A DNA stretch of 64,000 bases from Burkholderiaceae bacterium. Lineage in GTDB: Bacteria; Pseudomonadota; Gammaproteobacteria; Burkholderiales; Burkholderiaceae_E. Shown in pieces: positions 25,648 to 34,500 of the stretch (position 1 is the first letter of the stretch; each line of letters opens with the position of its first letter). The DNA lies in assembly GCA_024235875.1 (NCBI GenBank), contig JACKLP010000004.1:62001-126000 (forward strand), written 5' to 3'. The notes beneath the pieces were generated by a model that was given only the letters and a program-made list of their open reading frames with translations, did no database searches and was not told the origin of the DNA. The translations under genes were made by a program, and so were the position numbers.

Positions 25648-26823
25648 GTGTCCAATGCACCGGTCTACGACATCGACGTGGCAGCATTTCGCGCCGATCC
25701 CTATCCGGATCTGGCCCGGATGCGCGCGCAGGCGCCGATCGCCTTCGTGCCCCAGCTCGGCGCCACCTTGCTCACGAAGCGCGAGGACGTGTTCGTCAAC
25801 GAGAAGCTGATCGACGTGTTCTCGTCCTGCCAGCCCGACGGCCTGATGACCCGGCTGATGGGCGAGAACATGATGCGCAAGGACGGCGACGCCCATCAGC
25901 GCGAGCGGCGCGTGATCCTGCCCTGCGTGTCGCCCGTCACCGTGAAGCAGGTCTGGCTCGCGCAGTTCGCGGCCGATGCAACGCGAATCCTCGATGCGTT
26001 GGCGCCGTGCGGCGAGGGCGACCTGGTGGCGGACTACGCGATGCCTCTGTCGGCACATGCATTGCGCGCGATCACCGGACTCGTCAACATGGACTGGCGC
26101 GAGATGGACCGCGTGAGCCAGGGCATGATCGACGGTTGCGCGAACTACACCGGCGATCCGGTCGTCGAGGCCAATTGCCACGATTGCACCGCGTCGATCG
26201 ATCGCCACATCACCGAGATGATGCCGGTGCTCAAAGCGCAGCCGAATCACTCGATCCTCAGTGCACAGATGCAGGCGGGCCTGACCGACGAACAGACCCG
26301 CGCCAATGTGAAGCTGGCGATCTCGGGCGGCCAGAACGAACCGCGCGACGCGATCGCCGGCACGATCTGGGCGCTGTTGGCACACCCCGAGGAGCTGGCC
26401 CGTGTTCGGCGTGGCGAGGCGAGCTGGCAGCAGGCCTTCGAGGAATATGCGCGCTGGATGTCGCCGATCGGCATGACGCCGCGGCGCATTGCCTCACCCT
26501 ATGAATACGGCGGCGTGCGCTTCGAGCCCGAGGACCGCGCCTTCCTGATGTTCGGCTCGGCCAACCGCGACGAATCGGTGTTCGAGAACCCCGACGTCTA
26601 CGATCTGCGCCGCGACGTCCGGCACTCGATCGCGTTCGGTGCCGGCCCGCATTTTTGCGCAGGCGCCTGGGCCGCGCGGGCACTGATCGCCGAGGTCGCG
26701 CTGCCGAAGCTCTTCGCGCGGCTCGACGGCCTGCGGCTGGCCGACCCTGACGCGGTGCGGCTGAGTGGCTGGGCGTTTCGCGGGCCGGAGGCGGTGCCGG
26801 TGTCGTGGCAGAAGCCGGGATGA
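25648..26823 (+). CDS. Cytochrome P450 with atypical I-helix
   Basis: 391 residues from a GTG with GAGGAG seven bases upstream; an in-frame ATG at 25609 is an alternative. The heme-thiolate loop FGAGPHFCAGAW is intact, as is a K-helix E-x-x-R (EEYARW). In the I-helix the usual acid-alcohol pair (A/G-G-x-D/E-T) is replaced by GGQNEPRD. Some bacterial P450s carry this variant, but it points to altered oxygen activation or proton delivery. No ferredoxin or ferredoxin reductase gene is adjacent. It lies between the dioxygenases and the flavin hydroxylase of the catabolic block. Confidence 0.92.
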   Translation: MSNAPVYDIDVAAFRADPYPDLARMRAQAPIAFVPQLGATLLTKREDVFVNEKLIDVFSSCQPDGLMTRLMGENMMRKDGDAHQRERRVILPCVSPVTVKQVWLAQFAADATRILDALAPCGEGDLVADYAMPLSAHALRAITGLVNMDWREMDRVSQGMIDGCANYTGDPVVEANCHDCTASIDRHITEMMPVLKAQPNHSILSAQMQAGLTDEQTRANVKLAISGGQNEPRDAIAGTIWALLAHPEELARVRRGEASWQQAFEEYARWMSPIGMTPRRIASPYEYGGVRFEPEDRAFLMFGSANRDESVFENPDVYDLRRDVRHSIAFGAGPHFCAGAWAARALIAEVALPKLFARLDGLRLADPDAVRLSGWAFRGPEAVPVSWQKPG

Positions 26824-26898
26824 CGGTGGCGCCAAGCACGCAATCCATCGCCGGCCCCGGCCAAGCCAGCCGACAGGTCGGGTCTTGCGAACGAGACA

Positions 26899-28425
26899 AT
26901 GGAACGGATGAGCGCGATGAGTGAACACTTCGACTGCGACGTGGTGATCGTGGGCTATGGCCCCACGGGCGCCGTGCTCGCCAACCTGCTGGGCCACGCC
27001 GGCGTGCGCACGATGGTGTACGAGCGCGAGGCCGACATCTATCCGCTGCCGCGCGCCGCCCACTACGACGGCGAGACCATGCGCGTGTTCCAGTCGCTTG
27101 GCCTGATGCAGCCGATCGAAGCCATCTCGCGACCCGGCAACCAGGGCATGCACTTCCAGAATGCCGAAGGACAGACGCTGCTCGTGCGCACCGCCAGCGA
27201 CAAGCCCGGCCCACACGGCTTCGCGAACAACTGGTACTTCCACCAGCCCGACCTGGAGCGCATCCTGCGCCACGGCGTGGATCGCTACGACTGCGTCGAG
27301 GTGAGGCTGCAGCACGAGGTCGTGTCGGTGACGCAGGACGAGCGCGCCGCCTTCGTGCAGGTGCGCGATCTGGTCGGCGACGAGGGCGAGCGCAGCATCT
27401 CGACCCGCTACGTGATCGGGTGCGACGGTGGCCGATCTCTCGTGCGCCGCACGATCGGTGGCGCCAGCGAGGACCTCGGCCTGCACCAGCCCTGGCTGTG
27501 CCTGGACCTGGTGCTCAAGCGCCCCGTGGACCTGCCCGAGTACACGATCCAACGTTGCGACCCGGCCCGCCCGATGACCATCGTCAACATGGCCGGCCAG
27601 CGGCGTCGCTGGGAGATCATGTTCATGCCCGGCGACGATCCCGAAACGATCGCGGAACCGGACAAGGTCTGGCGCCTGCTCGCGCCGTGGATCACTCCGC
27701 ACGACGCCGAGATCGAGCGCTCGGCCATCTACACCTTCCATTCGGTCATCGCCGACACCTGGCGAGACCGTCGCCTGATCCTCGCCGGCGACTCGGCCCA
27801 CCAGACCCCGCCCTTCCTGGGGCAGGGCATGTGCGCCGGCGTGCGCGACGCATCGAACCTGGGCTGGAAACTGGGCGCGGTGCTGCGCGACGGCGCACCC
27901 GATGCGCTGCTCGACACCTACGCCAGCGAGCGCCGGCCACATGTGCACGCGTTCATCTCGCTGGCGGTGAAGGTGGGCGGGGTGATCCAGACGACCGATC
28001 CGGAGGTCGCGGCCACGCGCGACCGCAGCTTTGCGCGATCGGGGCCGGAGATCTTCTCGTATCCGGTGCCTCAGTTGGGGCCGGGCGCCCATGCGGGCGG
28101 GGCGGAGCCGGTGGGCAATGTGTTTGCGCAGTTTCGGCTCGACGATGGGCGGCTGATGGACGACGCGATCGGCCTGCGGTTTGCGCTGTTGGCGAACGAT
28201 GCGGCGCGCGCGGCGCTGGCGGCGCGGTCGGAACTGGCATCCGCGCTGGCGCGGCACGATGTGGTGGTACTGGACGCGCCGGGGCGGGAGGCGCTGGCGT
28301 GGTTGGCGCGGGAGGGGCTGGCGGCGGTGTTGTTGAGGCCGGATCGGTATGTGGCGGGGGTGGCGGAAGGCGTTTCGGACATCACCACGCTTACTCGCCT
28401 GCTACCGAAAATTGAAGGGCGGTAG
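26899..28425 (+). CDS. FAD-dependent 3-(3-hydroxyphenyl)propionate hydroxylase-like monooxygenase
   Basis: 508 residues, class A flavin hydroxylase. It has the Rossmann motif VVIVGYGPTGAVLANLLG, the DG motif region YVIGCDGGRSLVRR and the FAD-binding GD motif LAGDSAHQTPPFLGQGM. The whole layout is that of the MhpA family, NAD(P)H-dependent ring hydroxylases. Three ATGs lie close together at the start (26899, 26908, 26917). The mhp meta-cleavage genes are not next to it, so the substrate may differ. It is the last GC-rich gene before the low-GC segment. Confidence 0.9.
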   Translation: MERMSAMSEHFDCDVVIVGYGPTGAVLANLLGHAGVRTMVYEREADIYPLPRAAHYDGETMRVFQSLGLMQPIEAISRPGNQGMHFQNAEGQTLLVRTASDKPGPHGFANNWYFHQPDLERILRHGVDRYDCVEVRLQHEVVSVTQDERAAFVQVRDLVGDEGERSISTRYVIGCDGGRSLVRRTIGGASEDLGLHQPWLCLDLVLKRPVDLPEYTIQRCDPARPMTIVNMAGQRRRWEIMFMPGDDPETIAEPDKVWRLLAPWITPHDAEIERSAIYTFHSVIADTWRDRRLILAGDSAHQTPPFLGQGMCAGVRDASNLGWKLGAVLRDGAPDALLDTYASERRPHVHAFISLAVKVGGVIQTTDPEVAATRDRSFARSGPEIFSYPVPQLGPGAHAGGAEPVGNVFAQFRLDDGRLMDDAIGLRFALLANDAARAALAARSELASALARHDVVVLDAPGREALAWLAREGLAAVLLRPDRYVAGVAEGVSDITTLTRLLPKIEGR

Positions 28426-28441
28426 TCGACTGACAGTCGAC
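28425..28441. repeat. Perfect 7-3-7 inverted repeat at the edge of the low-GC segment
   Basis: GTCGACT-GAC-AGTCGAC begins on the last base of the flavin hydroxylase stop codon and ends about 50 bases before the cyclase gene. It may be an operator for the cyclase gene or a weak terminator; there is no T tract. It coincides with the sharp drop in GC content. Confidence 0.55.
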
Positions 28442-28494
28442 CAAGTGCTCGTCCTCTCCGTACCTCCCTCGCGGTTTGGTGCGGGACGACGGCA

Positions 28495-31400
28495 ATGAAG
28501 TTGAGCGACTCGATAAGCGCTGGGGAGTGGCGATTCGCAATGGGGTCTACTGACTCGCAGAGGAAAGGTGAGCCGCTTAACGGGGGCCGGCGCTACCTCA
28601 CGCTGCTATTCGCAGATTTATCCGACTCGGTTCGTCTCGCCGCCGAGATGGAAGCCGAAGACTACTTGGAACTGCTCGAATCATTTCGATCACTATCTCG
28701 CGAGACTATCGAGCGCCATGGGGGGCAGATCGTCCGCATACAGGGTGACGGACTACTTGCTGTCTTCGGTTTGTCCGGGCCTACGGAAGATGATGCCGTC
28801 AACGCTGTTGACTCTGCGCTCGCGATGAGCGTTGCCATTGGTGAGATTCGCGTACGAGGCACGCGAAGACGAGTTCTCCAGGCGCACTTCGGCATCCACA
28901 CCGGCTTAGTCCTTGCACTGCAAGGCGATATTGAACGTGGGAGATTGGATGTCGTCGGAGATGCGCCAAACGTTGCATTCCGCCTATGTGGCCTCGCAAC
29001 GGCTGGCGAAATCCGTGTCAGCTCGGAAAGCCTCGGGCCAAAGGCGACACTATTCGATATCGTTGGGCGAACGCATTGTGAAATCCGCGGCCGCGACGAC
29101 CCCCTCGAAGCTCTGACGATCAAGAAGCGCAAGGCAGTCGACGTCGGCCGAGGCTCCAGGTCCAGGCGAGGTTTGACTCCATTTGTCGGGCGACGTCAAG
29201 AACTTTCCAGGCTGCATGCAATGGCCGCGCTTGCGTCCGGCGGAGAATCCTGTACCACGCTAATTACCGGCGAGCCCGGAATCGGCAAGACTCGCTTGCT
29301 TGAAGAATTCACCGCTGACCTCAATCCAGAAAAATATATCGTTCTTTGGGGGGATTGTGAGCCGCATGTAATCTCGCAGCCCTTGCATCCCTTTTTGCAG
29401 ATTGCGAGATCGATTGTCCCGGAGGATCTCGGGGCTGCGCCCAAAGAATTCGGTCGTGAATTGAGTTTTGCGTCGCTGCACGAGTTGCTCGGTGATCTGA
29501 GGACGAATGGTGCGAATTCTCGTCGTGACGCTTATGAAAGTCCGCGTTTGTTGGATGTAAGACGTGTGCTCCTGTCGCTGTTCGCTGGGTTGCGAAGAGA
29601 CAAGGCTATCGTGGTCGTCCTGGACGATTGGCAGTGGACAGATGATGCAAGTCGGAAACTGTTTGCGAATGTGATGGCGATGCGTCCGTCAATCCTTGCA
29701 CTTGTGGCCGCGAGAACGCCTTTCGAAGACGGTCTACCGGTGGCAATTGCTGCCGATTCGATCGACCTTCGACCTCTTGATGAAGCCCAGACTAAAGATG
29801 CGATCCATGCATTGTTGCCGGCTCTTGAGCCATTCCTTGCCGAAGCAGTCCTTGATCGGGCGGGGGGGAGTCCCTTGTTCATCGAGGAATTGTGCCATGC
29901 CGTTGAATCCGCTGAAACCTTGGAGCGCAAGCCGCGGTTACCGAATGCCAGTGCGTGGATACGCACTCTAGTCGTATCCCGTGTCAATCGGCTCACGTCG
30001 GGCCAAATCAAACTGGTTCAGGCGGCATCGATTGTTGGGCGAGAAGTGCGCCTTGAACTTATTGCGTATCTTCTGGGTCAATCAAATGTTGAACCTGAAA
30101 TTCGTGTTCTTGCGGAGCTTGATTTCTTCTATGGCGGGAATTCAAAACACGTCGTTCGGTTCAAGCATCTGCTGATGCGCGAGGCAATATACGACATGGT
30201 TCCCGCTCGAGAGCGGGAGCGTCTCCATCTGCTGACTGCAAATTGGCTCCGAAGCGCTTCGAGTAATGCGAAGGGGGCGCAGCACCTCGAAGAGCTAGCC
30301 TATCACTGCAATGCAGGGAGGCGGTACGACCTCGCGTCTTCCTATGCCAGCGTCGCGGCTGACAGGGCGATGGAGGTATATGCACTCGATCGTGCGCGAG
30401 CCTTGTATGTTCTTGCGCTTAATGCCGCAGAGGCACTTGGACCGCTGGAAGGACAGGCTGCTGTGGAGTGGCTGAATATCGCTCAGAAGCTTGGTGTCGC
30501 CTGTGTATATGATCCGCTTAGCATGGGCAAAGATCGTCGACTATTTGACCGAGCAGCAGAGATCGCTGCGGACCTCGGTGACGATGAGCTCATCGCGCGG
30601 GCCACCTACTGGCTCGCGTACCTCGACTATGCGGCCGGCTACCCCCGCACCGCACTCCTACGTTGCGCTCTGGCCATCCACTATGCAGAGAGGCTTGATG
30701 ATTCTCGCCTGCTCGTGCAACTTAGGGCAACCTTGGGTGAATCGCTCGTCACCGCGGGTCGGTATGCAGAGGCAAGCCCCCTACTGGACCTGGCGATCAA
30801 TGAAAAACGTAGGCAAAGTCGACCAGGCAGTCATGTGGCGATTGGCTCGGCCTATGCGCTTGCCAGGAAGGCATACATGCTCGCAGATCTCGGCGATTTC
30901 GAAGATGCTCATGGATGCTTTGCCGAGTCTCTCGAACTCCTTGGTGACGCAGTTCACCCGGTCGGAAGTTCCATCCAAGACTTGCGAAGCGTCGCGCTTC
31001 TCTGGCAGGGGCGTTGGCAGGAAGCCTCTGAAGCCGCGCAGATAGGGGCGGAAATGGCGCTGACACACCGCAGCCGCTTTCTATATGCAATGGCAGAGTC
31101 CTTTCGAGCCTGCGCGTTGTGGGAGAAAGAAAATGACCAGAAAGCGATCGACGCGCTTGAGCGATCGACTTTTTGGATCGAATCGGGAGGGGGAGGGACA
31201 TCAATTTCGTTGAATTACGGCTGGCTGGTAGCCGCCCATCTTGCCTGTGGCCGGAAGCAAGCAGCACGAACCTACATGAAACGCCTAATAGCTCGTGCTC
31301 GGGCGCTCGATCGCCAAGGTACGTGCATGGGATTCCGTGAGATGGCTGTGCATACGGCCGGCGCGGGCAACCGGTACGATGCCCAGCGCTATCTCTCTCG

Positions 31401-31590
31401 CGCAATGTTGATTGCCGACAGCCGGAATTCGCCGCGCGAGCGGGCGGAGAATGTATTTTGCGAAAGTCGAATCGAGCTTGCATTAGAAAATACCGCCAAA
31501 GGTCAAGGTTTGCTGGCTGCAGCGGCTGAGCAATTCGGTAGCCTGAGAATGGCTGAGCACGTCTCTCGATGCTTACGCCTCATGAATTGA
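28495..31590 (+). CDS. Class III nucleotide cyclase-AAA ATPase-TPR signalling protein
   Basis: 1031 residues. The N-terminal class III cyclase domain (about 30-195) keeps both metal aspartates (LLFADLSDSV; IQGDGLLAVFG) and the transition-state Asn/Arg in NVAFRL, so it may be active. A STAND/AAA_16 ATPase follows (from about 225): FVGRRQELSRL, Walker A TGEPGIGKTR, Walker B VVVLDDWQWTDD. The C-terminal 450 residues are helical, TPR-like repeats. Such proteins are soluble signal integrators. Base composition is clearly lower in GC than upstream genes. The 3' end overlaps the convergent DyP-P450-SGNH gene by 11 bases, and the pair probably moved together. The link between the two products is inferred. 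Confidence 0.88.
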   Translation: MKLSDSISAGEWRFAMGSTDSQRKGEPLNGGRRYLTLLFADLSDSVRLAAEMEAEDYLELLESFRSLSRETIERHGGQIVRIQGDGLLAVFGLSGPTEDDAVNAVDSALAMSVAIGEIRVRGTRRRVLQAHFGIHTGLVLALQGDIERGRLDVVGDAPNVAFRLCGLATAGEIRVSSESLGPKATLFDIVGRTHCEIRGRDDPLEALTIKKRKAVDVGRGSRSRRGLTPFVGRRQELSRLHAMAALASGGESCTTLITGEPGIGKTRLLEEFTADLNPEKYIVLWGDCEPHVISQPLHPFLQIARSIVPEDLGAAPKEFGRELSFASLHELLGDLRTNGANSRRDAYESPRLLDVRRVLLSLFAGLRRDKAIVVVLDDWQWTDDASRKLFANVMAMRPSILALVAARTPFEDGLPVAIAADSIDLRPLDEAQTKDAIHALLPALEPFLAEAVLDRAGGSPLFIEELCHAVESAETLERKPRLPNASAWIRTLVVSRVNRLTSGQIKLVQAASIVGREVRLELIAYLLGQSNVEPEIRVLAELDFFYGGNSKHVVRFKHLLMREAIYDMVPARERERLHLLTANWLRSASSNAKGAQHLEELAYHCNAGRRYDLASSYASVAADRAMEVYALDRARALYVLALNAAEALGPLEGQAAVEWLNIAQKLGVACVYDPLSMGKDRRLFDRAAEIAADLGDDELIARATYWLAYLDYAAGYPRTALLRCALAIHYAERLDDSRLLVQLRATLGESLVTAGRYAEASPLLDLAINEKRRQSRPGSHVAIGSAYALARKAYMLADLGDFEDAHGCFAESLELLGDAVHPVGSSIQDLRSVALLWQGRWQEASEAAQIGAEMALTHRSRFLYAMAESFRACALWEKENDQKAIDALERSTFWIESGGGGTSISLNYGWLVAAHLACGRKQAARTYMKRLIARARALDRQGTCMGFREMAVHTAGAGNRYDAQRYLSRAMLIADSRNSPRERAENVFCESRIELALENTAKGQGLLAAAAEQFGSLRMAEHVSRCLRLMN

Positions 31591-34500
31591 TCTGGTTGGT
31601 GGCCTTCTGGATTTCTTCGTCGAAAATCGACGCCAAGTAGTCAAATTGATCCTGATCCGGGTGAAGTTCGTCGACCCAAAGCGCTTCAGGGTCGGAGTTT
31701 TTCCATTTCGACGCAAGTTTCCCGCGTAGGTCTATGTGCACCACGTGCGGCTCAAACTCGTCCTTGATCCGTGCAATAACTTTTTCGTTGAAGTTGTCGA
31801 TCAGCGCGATCATTATGTCGCGTGTGAGTTTTCTGTCTTTGCCTCCGATTTCGTAATGTCGTGCATCAAATACAGATCCGAGCCAATTTGCGTCTGAAAA
31901 AGGTCCGTGAATCAATCCTGGGGCGCGAGGAATTGGATAGTCATATCCGTGCAAGAATATTCGCGTCGTCAAGTGCGCATCTTTAATGATTTCAACCAAT
32001 CCCGAAACGATGTCTCTGTAGTGGCTTGTCAGGGATTTCATCAGTGCAAAAACTTCGCCGGAAATCAGCGCGTCTTCCTCGGTTGGAGCCCGATCCTTGG
32101 GGAGATTCCTTCTGTCAATCAACACCTTCTCCAAGTTCTTTCCTGTGCAATCGTTGCCGCCGCATGATATCAGGATCGATCGCGGAGGGTTTTTGTTCAC
32201 GTTGGTCCTGTATTTAAGAGATCTATAAAATTTCTCGCGACCGGACGCCATTTTTCTCAGGCCTCCAAAATTTGGATGGCTGCAATATGTCTTGACATCT
32301 TCTGGGGTGAATTCGTATCCGTAGAATTCGAGTCTATCTCGGATGTCCTCGCTGTAGATTCGAGAAAGAGGATTGAAGCCCCTGTTAGCAATCTCTTCAT
32401 GTTCATCGGGTAGCGCGAAATTGCGCGCCCCCCATCCGCTGAATGCGGAATGATCAAACCAAGAGTCACCCCAGGCCATGATGGCATGGCCCTTCCGAGT
32501 TCCTTTGGCAGGCCCAAATGATGGACTTGAAGAAAAGATGTCTGTCGATCTAAGCGACATCGACGACCGAGAACCGGCGTTGAGGCTGGTGGCAACTGCT
32601 TCAGGCGTCGCCTCAATTTGATCCTTCAATCGCAAGGTCTGACTGGACGGCCCCGGTCGGAGCGGAAGGCTTGAACCTAGAAGTGCGGCCAGGACGCCGT
32701 AGACCGTCGCCATAGCAACTTCGTAACCAGGGCAGGCGTGGGTCGGGGAATCTGGATCCTTCTCAGAATCGCTGTCCATTCTTTCGCCGCCGAACATCAA
32801 CCTTCGATCGGAGCGGCCGTCTTCTGCAGACTGCTGAGTTCCCGACGAAATAACCAAGACGATGCGATCCCCCGCTGCAATATCAATTGGATCTTGCCCA
32901 CGAACTTCGAATCGATGGGCCGCGACCGCTGTCCGCCATGTTAGCCGTGGCATCGGGCGCGCACGAAGCGCGCTTCGAAGTGGCCCGGAGAGTATCTCTT
33001 CGGCCTTCGACAGTTCGTCGAAATCTTTACCAGAAAATCGCGCGCGAATCCGCCAGAATTCGCCGTTAGAGAGCCACTCCTTCATGGCGCCGTAAATGGT
33101 GCCAATCAAGGTTGGGGTAAATCCCATTAGAACGCCAACGATTGTTCTTGCAATCGCCAAGTCGTCCTGTCCAATCTCCGGGTGGCTAAATACAGATTCC
33201 GCCAAGGGGGCCTTTGCCGGCGTGCTGCGATACATTTTTACCCATTCATTCATTGCCTCGACCAGTGCCCTTCCGTACAACTGGCCGAGACGCTCGACCG
33301 CGCAACCGGGATTTGGTTGAAACATGTATCGAGATATGGCTGTGAAATGACCAGGGAATCGGGGAGGAGCTCCCTTCTCCCAGTTCCAGTCGTGCCCGCC
33401 CCGTACGAAATGCCCTCCCTTATCGCTGATGCCGAACCAATCTTCGCTCAGGGCTGCAAGCACCTCGTCCACAACTTCACGAAGCTGGAATACCGTGTCA
33501 TAGGTGGGCGCTGTCCCGGCCTTGGCGGCATGCAGCGCGTTAGATTTTATTCGTTCTAGCTGAGCCGTAACGGTCGATAGAGCGGTAAGGAATGCACGTT
33601 CGGTTGACAGGGACTCAATTGCCGAATTAATTGGATTCGCTAGCCTACGATAATTCGGCCCTTCGTCCATGCCTAGGTAGATCTCGCCAAAACTATCTCG
33701 CATTCGGTCCATTTGTCCGCAAACTGAATATTCCCGGTCGCGGTCGACAAGGATTTTCAAGATCAGGTCGCGATCGGCTACTATTAGCCCATATGAAGTC
33801 CGCAATACGCCGGCGTGATCGGTGCGGATTGCGGCGCAAAGCGACGCATTGTCGAGGTCGTCGATCGATTCGGGGTCTTCTATCACGGCCTTCCAGGCAT
33901 TTCTGCTGACCGTCACACTAGATGTCGCTTCCATAGTCATAAGCTCGTTGAGCAAGCGCCGGCCTCGATCGAGCGACCAGGAGTGCGAGCGAGTGCTCGC
34001 CCGAAGCCTGGCTAAATCGCTCAAACGACGCAGCGTCTTGCGCGAGGGTACGAATAGGTAGAGGCCCCATTCCAGCCGGGTTAGCTGTGGAGGATCGGTA
34101 AACAATCGGTCGGATCCGTCAAGGGTGATCCGGATTGGCTGTCCTTGATGACTGAAACGATAGATACGGCGATGTCCGGATTCCGGAACTCCGACGAGCG
34201 GACATGAAATGTTGGAAGTGGACCCTGAACTGTTAGAACCTGTAAGCCACCGTTGGATTACTTCGAATTGCTCGGCGATGCTGCTGTTGTAGGCCATGAA
34301 GATGAGGCCACGGCTTGCCGAGTCGTCCGACATGTCCGGGTCCGATAAGGGGCTCCGTGGGCCAAAACTCATTCCTCTTCGAATGATGCGAGGCATGCGT
34401 CTTTGCTGCGCAGTCAACTCATCTGGATCGGGTCGGGGATTTGCTCGTCGGATGTGTGCGTGTAGAGGACATGTTTCTCCTCTCGTGTCATAGGAATAAT

